The notes below the pieces were generated by a model. The model ran no database searches, was not told the origin of the DNA, and saw only the letters and a list, made by a program, of their open reading frames with translations. A DNA stretch of 64,000 nucleotides, taken from Hyphomicrobiales bacterium (lineage in GTDB: Bacteria > Pseudomonadota > Alphaproteobacteria > Rhizobiales > Beijerinckiaceae). The position numbers and the translations under genes are program-made. Every line of letters starts with the position of its first letter. Positions within the stretch are counted from its first letter, which is position 1. The stretch covers positions 1 through 64,000 of the forward strand of contig UBNE01000014.1 in assembly GCA_900466745.1 (NCBI GenBank), given 5' to 3'. Shown in pieces: positions 17,860 to 25,452 of this stretch.

Positions 17860-18882
17860 ATGAGCGAAAGCAGCGAGCCGTTGGTCAGCGTTGTGACCCC
17901 CGTCTACAATGGAGAGAAGTTCCTCAGGGAATGCATCGAGAGCGTTCTGTCGCAGACATACCGGAATTGGGAATACATCGTTCTCAACAATGCCAGCACG
18001 GACGGGACGCTCGGTATCGCCGAGGAATACAGCCGGCGCGACAGCAGAATTCGCGTCCTCAGCAATGACGCGCTGCTTCCGATCATCGCCAACCACAACA
18101 GGGCGTTCGGACTGATCGCGAAGGACAGCAAATACTGCAAGGTCGTCTCGGCGGATGACTGGATCTATCCGGAATGCCTCGAAAAGATGGTCGCCCTCGC
18201 CGAGGCGCATCCATCGGTCGGCATCGTCGGCGCCTATCAGCTCAGCGGGGGCCGGGATATCTGGTATGTCCGCAATGTCGGGCTGTCCTATGCGCAGCCC
18301 GTCATCCTGGGGCGGGACATCTGCCGCGCGCAACTGCTCGGCACCTTGAGGGTCCTGGGAAACCCGACCTCGGTCCTGTACCGGGCCGATCTCGTGCGAA
18401 GCACCGACGCATTCTTTCCAAATCCCACCCAGGAGGCGGATACCAGCGCCTGCCTCAAGCATCTGCGCCATGCGGATTTCGGTTTCGTGCATCAGATCCT
18501 GACGCATGAGCGGATTCACTACGACCGCGTGACCACCGCCTCGCTCGAAAACAACGCCTATGTGTCGGCGGAGATCAGCGACTGCCAGGAATATGGCGAC
18601 TGGTATCTCACCCGCAGCGAGAAGCAGGCGCGGATCGCGCAATTGCTGGACCAGTACTACGCCTATCTGTCGCTCAACGCCTTCAAGTTCAGGGACAGGG
18701 CGTTCTGGGACTATCACATCCAGCGGCTGCGCGATCTCGGCTATCGCTTCGACGGGCGAAAACTCTCTCTCGGTATCGCGGCGAAAGCGGTGGATTCGGT
18801 TCTGAACCCGAAGGGCACGATACAGACCATCAGCAAGAGAATTCGCCTTCATTACATGATCAAAGGGATGAAAGTTTCCTAG
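17860..18882 (+). CDS. Glycosyltransferase family 2 (GT-A)
   Basis: A 340-residue GT-A transferase that closes the polysaccharide series. It shows VSVVTPVYNGEKFLRECI, LNNASTDGT for nucleotide binding and VVSADDWIYPE for the metal-binding DxD position. An in-frame GTG lies at 17851, but GAGGAAGG is better spaced for the ATG at 17860. Third-position A/T is visibly more frequent here than in the genes before rfbG, as in the preceding pyruvyl transferase, which hints that this end of the cluster was acquired separately. The acceptor is unknown. Confidence 0.87.
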   Translation: MSESSEPLVSVVTPVYNGEKFLRECIESVLSQTYRNWEYIVLNNASTDGTLGIAEEYSRRDSRIRVLSNDALLPIIANHNRAFGLIAKDSKYCKVVSADDWIYPECLEKMVALAEAHPSVGIVGAYQLSGGRDIWYVRNVGLSYAQPVILGRDICRAQLLGTLRVLGNPTSVLYRADLVRSTDAFFPNPTQEADTSACLKHLRHADFGFVHQILTHERIHYDRVTTASLENNAYVSAEISDCQEYGDWYLTRSEKQARIAQLLDQYYAYLSLNAFKFRDRAFWDYHIQRLRDLGYRFDGRKLSLGIAAKAVDSVLNPKGTIQTISKRIRLHYMIKGMKVS

Positions 18883-19552
18883 AGGGGCAATTTCGACTGA
18901 AATCGAATGTTGAAGGGACTGTGTTCGATCAGCAGACAACGGTTCGTGCCGGATCAGGCGCTTGCCGGCGAGAGGCGCTTGCTCAAGGCCTCTCGGTCAT
19001 GACGTTGCTGAATTGGTTAACGGATTGATAATCAACTTGCGCGATCGGTGAATTTTGAGTAGCTTTCAAAACAGGAGATGCCGACGGCCCGATGCTTCCT
19101 CGGGTCGACCGTTCATGTGTTGCGGGCATTCCAGTGATAGGCAGCGTCTTTCACGATCTGCGGCGGCGCGAGGCGGGTGAGCCCGCTCTCGACAACCGCG
19201 GGCTCGTGCGGCCGGGGCCGCGCCGGCGGCCATCGGGCGCCGGCGGCCTTTCCGCCGCAGGAGCGCCTGCGGCAGCCGGTCGGGCGGCCCAGGCCCGGGC
19301 CCAGGCCTGCGTCGAGACCCATGCTCAGGCGCATCCGGCGAAGTCGGCGGGGCCGTTGTCGCAATTGCCGAAGCTTTTGAAGGCGGCCGGGAGGGATGCC
19401 TGTCGGGCCGCCTTGCGCCGCGCCGTGCCGCGTGGGCGGCGGATCAGGGCCGGCGCGGCCGCTTCGGCCGAGCCGGCGTCCAGCGTTCCGATAAACTGAG
19501 TTTTTCATGGGGGAGGAACAACGAAAGCTGCCTGAAGAGTCAGGAGGATTAC
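18883..19552. other. 670-base intergenic region with no assignable gene
   Basis: The first half (18990-19080) is A/T rich for this genome and contains TTGATAATCAA, a short inverted repeat around a central A, followed by a run that could hold a promoter. The second half (19090-19500) is very GC rich and open in several frames on both strands, including 19092-19499 plus and 19113-19508 minus. None has a convincing ribosome binding site, domain or normal composition. It may be a decayed gene, an untranslated leader of the downstream regulator, or an RNA. Confidence 0.4.
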
Positions 19553-20326
19553 ATGAAGGAGAGTCGATCCTTCGGAATCGCCGTCCTGGGGAAATATTCC
19601 CTGATGCGGGAAGGCATCTCCCGAATCCTGCAGGAGCAGAAGTTTCGCGTCCTGACCTCCGCCACCGGCGTCGAGGAGTTGCGCGGCAAGGTCCGGGCGC
19701 AACGGCTCCTCTTCCTGATCGTTCATACGAGCGACGATTTCAGCCTCGTCGCCGCGGAAATCGGACGCCTGCGCGACGAATATCCGGAGGCGCATGTCGC
19801 GGTCGTGGCCGAGCATTACGCCGCCGCCGAACCGGGGCTGGCCTTCCGGGCCGGGGCCGCCGGCTATCTCGTCAATGCGATTTCCTGCGACGCTTTCGTC
19901 AAATGCATCGAATTGCTGATGCTGGGGGAGGCGGTGTTCCCGCCGGCCTTTCCCGCGCCCGAGCCCATGGCCGGAAAGCGCCGCCGCACCGGCCGGGGCG
20001 CCGGAATCCCCCGCCAGGAGCAGGCTGCCACGGCCGGCTGCGCCTCTCCCGAGAGCCCGGCGGCGCCGCTGCTGTCGCCGCGCGAGACCGCGATCCTGCG
20101 CTGCCTGATCGAGGGCGATTCCAACAAGTTCATCGCCCGCAAGATCGACATCGCCGAGGCGACGGTGAAGGCCCATATCAAGGCCATCCTGCGCAAGATC
20201 CGGGTCCAGAACCGTACGCAGGCGGCGATCTGGGGCATCAACAACGCGGTGCTGCTGCTGCCCGCAAACAGCAACTCGGTGTTTTCCGCCGCCGAGGCCG
20301 AAACGGGCTGGACACTCTCCCGCTAG
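19553..20326 (+). CDS. LuxR/FixJ-type transcriptional regulator with degenerate receiver
   Basis: A 257-residue regulator with a receiver-like N-terminal domain and a C-terminal LuxR helix-turn-helix (LSPRETAILRCLIEG from about residue 175, then ATVKAHIKAILRKI). The receiver reads AVLGKYSLMREGI where active domains have an acidic DD pair, and LFLIVHTSDDF where the phosphorylated aspartate should end a strand, so phosphorylation is unlikely. AGGAGG precedes the ATG. Its place just after the exopolysaccharide cluster suggests it controls that cluster. Its stop codon is the first three bases of a dispersed repeat. Confidence 0.85.
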   Translation: MKESRSFGIAVLGKYSLMREGISRILQEQKFRVLTSATGVEELRGKVRAQRLLFLIVHTSDDFSLVAAEIGRLRDEYPEAHVAVVAEHYAAAEPGLAFRAGAAGYLVNAISCDAFVKCIELLMLGEAVFPPAFPAPEPMAGKRRRTGRGAGIPRQEQAATAGCASPESPAAPLLSPRETAILRCLIEGDSNKFIARKIDIAEATVKAHIKAILRKIRVQNRTQAAIWGINNAVLLLPANSNSVFSAAEAETGWTLSR

Positions 20327-20377
20327 AGCATTTTCGAGCGAAGTGGATACCGGTTCGCGTGAAGAAAATGCGTTAAA
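20324..20377. repeat. Dispersed 54-bp TAGAGCA-type repeat, copy 1
   Basis: Identical at 53 of 54 positions to 29682-29735 inside dnaE2; the only difference is T versus C in GTGGAYACCGG. Inner arms GCATTTTC and GAAAATGC are perfect complements. The TAG at the left end serves as stop codon of the LuxR-type gene. Confidence 0.9.
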
Positions 20378-20386
20378 TCAATAAGC

Positions 20387-20422
20387 TAGAGCATCGGACT
20401 GGATGTCGTATTCAGTCCGATG
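20387..20422. repeat. TAGAGCA-headed inverted repeat
   Basis: Begins TAGAGCA, like the element just upstream, and then forms a hairpin with perfect 9-bp arms CATCGGACT (20392-20400) and AGTCCGATG (20414-20422). The body differs from the 54-bp element, so this is a separate member of a family sharing the same head. It lies between the LuxR-type gene and the convergent CHR genes and might also stop transcription. Confidence 0.65.
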
Positions 20423-20542
20423 TTCAGGTTCTTTGATCTTGCATCGGCTTTTCCCGAAAGCCGCGTTCCGCTTTGCGGGCCGATGCTCCGGGAGCCTCCG
20501 CGCCCCGGCCGCCGGCGATGCGATAGATCCCTGCGCGGCATC

Positions 20543-21079
20543 TCAGGCCAGCCCGACCAGGTGCAGCAGGGCGAAGCAGCCGGCGCCGCCGCCGATCAGC
20601 AGGAGCGGGTTGATCGGGGTGGCCATCAGCAGCGCCGTCGAGGCCAGCGCCAGCCCGCGGCCGATCCAGCCGCTGTCGAGCGAGGCCAGCAGCACGTAGC
20701 TCGCCGCCAGGATCGTCCCGGCGGCGACCGGCCGCAGCCCTCTTTCCAGCGCCTTGAGCAGCCTCGCGCCCTCGAAGCGCGACCAGATATGGGCGACGCC
20801 GTAGATCAGCAGCGCGGTCGGGCCGAAGATGCCGATCGTCGCCGCCAGCGCCCCCCAGGGCCCGGCGATGCGCCAGCCGATCAGCGTCGCCAGCAGCGAG
20901 CCCGGCCCGGGCGCCAGCCGCGAGATCGCGAAGGCGTCGACGAATTGCGAGGCGGTCATCCAGCCATGCAGGTCGACGATCTGGCGGTGCATGTCGGCGA
21001 CAGCACTCTGCCCGCCGCCGATCGTCACCAGCGAGAGCGGCAGGAAGACGACGAGAATGCTGAGGGCGATGGCGGGCAT
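20543..21079 (-). CDS. CHR-family (chromate transporter) short-chain subunit, second gene
   Basis: A 178-residue membrane protein equivalent to one half of ChrA. It shows FLPLSLVTIGGGQSAVADMH near the start and FAISRLAPGPGSLLATLIGW, the CHR domain signature, and has about five to six spans. Short-chain CHR proteins work as two-subunit transporters; here it follows the other half by 8 bases. Chromate export is the named activity of the family, but short-chain pairs are not all chromate transporters. Confidence 0.85.
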   Translation of the reverse strand: MPAIALSILVVFLPLSLVTIGGGQSAVADMHRQIVDLHGWMTASQFVDAFAISRLAPGPGSLLATLIGWRIAGPWGALAATIGIFGPTALLIYGVAHIWSRFEGARLLKALERGLRPVAAGTILAASYVLLASLDSGWIGRGLALASTALLMATPINPLLLIGGGAGCFALLHLVGLA

Positions 21080-21087
21080 CGGCGAGA

Positions 21088-21636
21088 TCAGCCCCGGGAA
21101 TAGCTGACGGCGACGCTGAGCGAGCCGGCGACGAGCACGGTCCAGATCAGCGGCCATTGCAGGATGGCGACCGCGACGAAGGTCGCGGCCATGATCGCGA
21201 GCGGGAAGGCGCGGCGCGGCACGCGCCGGGCCGCGGTGAGCCCCATCGACAGCGACAGCCCGATCGCCGCGCAGGCGGCGCCGGCCAGCGCGACATGGGT
21301 GAGCGCGAAGCCGGCGAGCGCGCTGAAGGCGGTGCTGATCAGCACGATCAGCAGGGCGGCGGGCACGACGATGCCGAGCCAGGAGGCGATGGCGCCGTTG
21401 CGCCCGCCGAGCCTGTAGCCGATCCAGATCGCCATGTTGGTGACGTTCACCCCCGGCAGCGCCTGCGCGATCGAAAGCCCGTTGAGGAAGTCCTCCTCGC
21501 TCATCAATTTGCGCTGCTGCACGAATTCGCGCAGCAGCCAGCCGCTGAGCCCGCCGCCGAAGCTGGTCAGCCCGATGCGGGCGAAGATCAGGAAGAGCTG
21601 GGCCGGGCTGGGAGGTTCTGGGGTCGAAACCGGCAT
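21088..21636 (-). CDS. CHR-family (chromate transporter) short-chain subunit, first gene
   Basis: A 182-residue membrane protein with FARIGLTSFGGGLSGWLLRE and GLSIAQALPGVNVTNMAIWI, the two sequence hallmarks of CHR domains. It is the upstream partner of the 178-residue subunit on the same strand. Inverted membrane topology of the two halves is characteristic of the family. The start at 21636 is the first ATG in register with the conserved N-terminus; the ribosome binding site is weak. Confidence 0.85.
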   Translation of the reverse strand: MPVSTPEPPSPAQLFLIFARIGLTSFGGGLSGWLLREFVQQRKLMSEEDFLNGLSIAQALPGVNVTNMAIWIGYRLGGRNGAIASWLGIVVPAALLIVLISTAFSALAGFALTHVALAGAACAAIGLSLSMGLTAARRVPRRAFPLAIMAATFVAVAILQWPLIWTVLVAGSLSVAVSYSRG

Positions 21637-21757
21637 CTGAGGTCCGCGGGGCAGGCGACTCTGGGATCGGCACAATGCCGGCTTCGGCGGGGATGGCCAG
21701 CGCGGCCGTGCATGCGAGCCATGACCGCGCGGCGGTTCCCGCCGCGCGCCGGCGGCG

Positions 21758-22834
21758 TCACGAGCGCGGCGGCGGCCCGCGCCGGCCGAGGGTACGGTTG
21801 ACCGCCCGCTTGAGCCGGGCTCCCGCCTCCCGCACGCGCTCGCGGTTGCGCTGCCCCGCCTCGCCGCGCGGCAGCGGCTCCGGCATGGGCAGGGGCCGCT
21901 CGGAGAGGGGCGCGGGCCTGCCGCCGCGGGCGAGATCGGCCTCCGCCGGGGAGAGATCCGGCAGGCCGGGATCGACATAGGCCTTGATCGGCAGATGGTC
22001 CGAGGCGGTACGCGCCAGCGGCGTATCGTGGACCTCGACATCGGAGAGGATTTCCGGCCGGTTGGCGATGATGCGGTCGAGCGCCAGCAGCGGCAGGCCC
22101 GAGGGGAAGCTCGGCACCGGCACCGGCAGGGTGTGGAAGGCCGGTCCCAGCTCCTTGAGCGAGGAGCGCGCGCCCAGGCGCCATTCGTTGAGATCGCCGA
22201 GCAGCAGGGTGGGGCGCTCGTCCCGGCTTTGCATGATCTCGATCAGGCGGCGCGCCTGCTGGGCGCGCGAACGCTTGAGCAGGCCGAAATGGGCGGCGAC
22301 GATCCTGAGCGCGGCGCCGCCTTCCAGGTCGAGCTCGACGACGAGCGCGCCGCGCGGCTCCAGCCCCGGCAGTGTCACCTGGTGGACGTCCCGCACCATG
22401 CCGCGCCGGAACAGCACGACGTTGCCGTGCCAGCCATGGGCGCGGCTCGCATTGCCGAGCGGCACGGGCACGAGGCCCGTCTCCTGCTCCAGCCGGGGAA
22501 GGTCGAGCAGGCCGTGGCGCTCGCCGAAGCGCTTGTCGGCCTCCTGCAGGGCGATGACGTCCGGCCCGATCTCGGCGATGACGCGGGCGATCCGCTCCGG
22601 GTCGAAGCGCCCGTCGACGCCGACGCATTTATGGACGTTGTAGGAGGCGACCAGCGTGCCGGAAGCCTGCTCGGCGCTGCGCCCGGAGGGCGCGGCCGGC
22701 CGGCTTCTGCGGTGGCGGAGCGAGGAGATGATGCTCGCCGGCAGGCTCGGGCTCTTCTTGTGCATCGCGGCGCCAGCCTGTGTCGGCATGGAATCGAATC
22801 GGCGGACCGGCAGGATACGCCAGAGCCGTCTCAT
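21758..22834 (-). CDS. Endonuclease/exonuclease/phosphatase family protein
   Basis: A metal-dependent phosphodiesterase-fold protein of about 358 residues. It contains ASYNVHKC, DVIALQEADKRFGERH, LLLGDLNEWR and a terminal ASDHLPI, matching the EEP superfamily and resembling proteins next to cardiolipin synthase in other bacteria. The last 70 residues are Arg/Pro rich and probably disordered. Start choice is uncertain: ATGs at 22834, 22789 and 22765 are all in frame and none has a strong ribosome binding site; 22834 is taken because it lies 14 bases after the upstream stop. Substrate unknown: DNA, phospholipid and sugar phosphate are all possible. Confidence 0.8.
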   Translation of the reverse strand: MRRLWRILPVRRFDSMPTQAGAAMHKKSPSLPASIISSLRHRRSRPAAPSGRSAEQASGTLVASYNVHKCVGVDGRFDPERIARVIAEIGPDVIALQEADKRFGERHGLLDLPRLEQETGLVPVPLGNASRAHGWHGNVVLFRRGMVRDVHQVTLPGLEPRGALVVELDLEGGAALRIVAAHFGLLKRSRAQQARRLIEIMQSRDERPTLLLGDLNEWRLGARSSLKELGPAFHTLPVPVPSFPSGLPLLALDRIIANRPEILSDVEVHDTPLARTASDHLPIKAYVDPGLPDLSPAEADLARGGRPAPLSERPLPMPEPLPRGEAGQRNRERVREAGARLKRAVNRTLGRRGPPPRS

Positions 22835-22848
22835 GCGCCCGCGCCGTG

Positions 22849-24303
22849 TCAGAGATAGGGCGAGCCGAGCCAGATCAGCCGGTCGGTCAGACGCAGGAGA
22901 TAGGGTCGCGCGCGCAGGCCGGCAAGCGTCACCTCGGTCGCGGCCTCGATCACGCCGGCGATCCGGGCGTCGATCTCGCCGGCGAAGTCGCGGTCCAGCA
23001 CCTCGACGTCGATCTCGAAATTCAGCCTGAGCGAGCGCGGATCGAGATTGGAGGAGCCGACATAGGCCCATGCGCCGTCGACGACGAAGAGCTTGGAATG
23101 GTCGAAGGCGCCGGAAGCCCGCCAGATCCGGCAGTAGTTCTTCAGGATCTGGTCGAACTGCGCCGTCATCGCCCGGTCGACCAGCACGAGGTTGTTGACC
23201 GAGGGCACGACGATGTCGATGGCGACGCCGCGCCGCGCCGCCGTCACCAGCGCGCTGATCAGCTCCTGGTCCGGCAGGAAATAGGGCGACATGATCCTCA
23301 CCGAATGGCGCGCCACCGAGAGGGCGCCGGTCAGGATCTTGTGGTTGTTCTCCAGGCAGGAATCGGGGCCGGACGGCACGGCCCGCATCAGCACCTCGGG
23401 CCCCTCGGCGGCGGGGGCGCGCAGCGCCCAGGCCTCGCCTTCGAGCGCCTCGCCGGTGGTGAAGCGCCAATCCTCCGCCGCCACGGCGAAGAGGTCGGCG
23501 ACCACCGGCCCGGTGACCCGGAAATGCGTGTCGTGCGCCGAAGCCTCGCCCGCGAACTCCGCGGTGAAGCCCTGCCGGATGTTCATGCCGCCCATGAAGG
23601 CGACCGCCCCGTCGACGACGATGATCTTCCGGTGGGTGCGCAGATTGGCGTAGGGCAGCCGGAGGCCCATGATGATGTTGCCGTTGAAGACCCGGACGTC
23701 GAGCCCGCCCGCGCGCAGATAGCCGGCCATGCTCGGCACCGAATAGCGGGCGCCGACGGCGTCGATCAGCACCCGCACCGCGACGCCGCGCTTCTGCGCC
23801 GCGATCAGCGCATCGGCGATGCGCAGGCCGAGCGGATCGCGGTCGAAGATGTAGCTTTCGAGGATCACGCTGCGCTCGGCGGCGGTGATGGCGACGAGCA
23901 TCGCGGCATAGGCCTCGTCGCCGGTGCGCAGCGTCTCGATGCGGTTGCCCATGGTCAGCGGGTGGCGGGCGACGCGGTCGCCGAGCGTCTTCAGCGCGGC
24001 GAAGCGCCGCCCGAACAGCCGCTCGACCGTCGCGCCGTCGGCATGGACCGCCGCGCCGCCATCCCCCCCGACGCGATGGCCCGGCCGCTGCGACAGGATG
24101 GCGGTCCGGCGGATGCGGTTGACGCCGGCGATGGCGTAGAGCAGGGCGCCGACGATCGGGGAGAGGACGATGACGCCGGCCCAGCCGATGGCGGCGCGCA
24201 CCTCGTCCTTGGTCATCACCGCATGGACGGCGGCCGTCGCCGCCATCGCCAGCGAGATGACGGCGAGGATATGCGGCCAATAGGCCGAGAGAATCTCCCA
24301 CAT
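22849..24303 (-). CDS. cls: Cardiolipin synthase
   Basis: Joins two phosphatidylglycerol molecules to give cardiolipin and glycerol at the inner membrane. The 484-residue protein has two N-terminal membrane spans (about 8-28 and 38-60) and two phospholipase-D motifs: HRKIIVVD at 224-231 and HSKLFVVD at 402-409, each followed by a GSSN/GGMN-type element. Length and layout fit bacterial ClsA. The endonuclease/exonuclease/phosphatase gene follows on the same strand, so the two are likely cotranscribed. Confidence 0.93.
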   Translation of the reverse strand: MWEILSAYWPHILAVISLAMAATAAVHAVMTKDEVRAAIGWAGVIVLSPIVGALLYAIAGVNRIRRTAILSQRPGHRVGGDGGAAVHADGATVERLFGRRFAALKTLGDRVARHPLTMGNRIETLRTGDEAYAAMLVAITAAERSVILESYIFDRDPLGLRIADALIAAQKRGVAVRVLIDAVGARYSVPSMAGYLRAGGLDVRVFNGNIIMGLRLPYANLRTHRKIIVVDGAVAFMGGMNIRQGFTAEFAGEASAHDTHFRVTGPVVADLFAVAAEDWRFTTGEALEGEAWALRAPAAEGPEVLMRAVPSGPDSCLENNHKILTGALSVARHSVRIMSPYFLPDQELISALVTAARRGVAIDIVVPSVNNLVLVDRAMTAQFDQILKNYCRIWRASGAFDHSKLFVVDGAWAYVGSSNLDPRSLRLNFEIDVEVLDRDFAGEIDARIAGVIEAATEVTLAGLRARPYLLRLTDRLIWLGSPYL

Positions 24304-24313
24304 ATGCCGAAGC

Positions 24314-24438
24314 TAGAGCATGTTTCGCACGGATTGAAACGTCATTGCGGGCGCAGCGCGGCGATCCGGGGCGGCCGGGTCGATCGGTGCCGCCGGGCCC
24401 CTCTGGATGGCCTCGTCGCCGCGCTCCTCGCAATGACG
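24314..24438. repeat. Composite dispersed repeat between cls and imuA
   Basis: A TAGAGCA head (24314-24320) with a short TTTCGCACGGATTGAAA hairpin leads into an imperfect inverted repeat at 24340-24438, whose ends are CGTCATTGCG and CGCAATGACG. Such GTCATTGCG-ended elements are common in Hyphomicrobiales genomes. Two element types abut here as they do in dnaE2. Confidence 0.7.
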
Positions 24439-24524
24439 GGAGCGGGGGATCCCGCCACCCGCTGTCAGCGGTTCACCGCCCAGCCCCAGACTCGACTCGC
24501 CTTCCATGAGAGGGCGTTCTATAA

Positions 24525-24539
24525 GAACAAAGAGAGAAC
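24525..24539. promoter_or_regulatory. LexA/SOS box before imuA
   Basis: GAAC-AAAGAGA-GAAC is an exact match to the alphaproteobacterial SOS box (GAAC-N7-GAAC, the reverse complement of GTTC-N7-GTTC). It ends 16 bases before the imuA ATG, so bound LexA would block transcription. A 13-bp palindrome, GTTCTATAAGAAC at 24516-24528, overlaps its left half. Confidence 0.85.
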
Positions 24540-24555
24540 AATTGAGCCGCCACCC

Positions 24556-25452
24556 ATGCAGACAGCCGCCTCGCCAGCCTTGTCCGACCTGCGCCGCAGC
24601 CTCGCCGAAGCGGCTTTGCGGACGGGCCCGGCCGCGGCCGGCAGGGTCGGGCTCGGCGCGGCGGAGATCGACGCGGCCCTGTCCGGCGGGCTCGAGCGGT
24701 CGGCCCTGCACGAGGTCTACGCCGCTGGAACCGCCGGCCTCGCCGCCGCGACGGGCTTCGCGCTCGGGCTGGCGCTGCGGGCGGCGCGGGGAGACGCGCA
24801 AGGGGGCGTGCACGAGGACGCACAAGAGGGCGCAGCCGGGAGCGGGAGGCCGATCCTCTGGGTGCGGCAGGATTTCGTCGACGCCGAGACCGGCCGGCTG
24901 CATGCGCCGGGGCTAAACGAGTTCGGGCTCGATCCGGCCCGGCTGCTGCTGGTCAGGGCGCGCGACGGCGAGGGCGTGCTGCGTGCCGGGGCGGAGGGCG
25001 CGCGCTGCCCGGCGCTCGGCGCCGTGCTGATCGAGCCCTGGGGCGAGCCCCGCGCCTTCGACCTCACCGCGAGCCGCCGGCTCGCGCTCGCGGCGGAGGG
25101 CTCGGGCGTGACGACCCTGCTGCTGCGCGTCGCCGCGGCGGAGATGCCGAGCGCGGCGCGCACGCGCTGGCAGGTCCGGCCGCTGGCCTCGCGGGCGCTG
25201 GAGGCGAATGCGCCGGGCGGCCCGGCCTTCGGGCTGCGGCTGCTGCGCCAGCGCGGCGGCGTGGCGGAACGAGAGTGGCGTGTGGAGTGGAACCGTGACC
25301 GATGCGCTTTCGAGAACCGAACCGTCTTCGACCGATCCGACACTTCCCGCAGAACCGATGTCCCGCCGCTATCTCGCCCTCTGGTTCCCCTATCTGGCGA
25401 CGGACAGGCTGCGGCGGCTGGGCCGGATTCCGGCCTGCGGCGCACCGGCTGA
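24556..25452 (+). CDS. imuA: ImuA, mutasome accessory protein
   Basis: RecA/SulA-like protein of the damage-inducible mutagenesis cassette, expected to regulate translesion synthesis by DnaE2 with ImuB. The 298-residue protein has VGLGAAEIDAALSGGLERSALHEVY near the N-terminus in two overlapping short motifs (EIDAALSGGL, ALHEVY), RPILWVRQDF in the core and LGAVLIEPWGE further on, typical of alphaproteobacterial ImuA. It lacks a classical Walker A motif. The start lies just after the SOS box with no strong ribosome binding site. The 3' end overlaps imuB by 95 bases, unusually long; the last 35 residues show no conservation I recognise. Confidence 0.88.
   Translation: MQTAASPALSDLRRSLAEAALRTGPAAAGRVGLGAAEIDAALSGGLERSALHEVYAAGTAGLAAATGFALGLALRAARGDAQGGVHEDAQEGAAGSGRPILWVRQDFVDAETGRLHAPGLNEFGLDPARLLLVRARDGEGVLRAGAEGARCPALGAVLIEPWGEPRAFDLTASRRLALAAEGSGVTTLLLRVAAAEMPSAARTRWQVRPLASRALEANAPGGPAFGLRLLRQRGGVAEREWRVEWNRDRCAFENRTVFDRSDTSRRTDVPPLSRPLVPLSGDGQAAAAGPDSGLRRTG

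Noticed and set aside
19092..19499. Plus-strand open frame of 135 codons in the long intergenic region
   Set aside because: No ribosome binding site, domain or normal composition; a minus-strand frame of equal length overlaps it. Kept only as an unexplained region.
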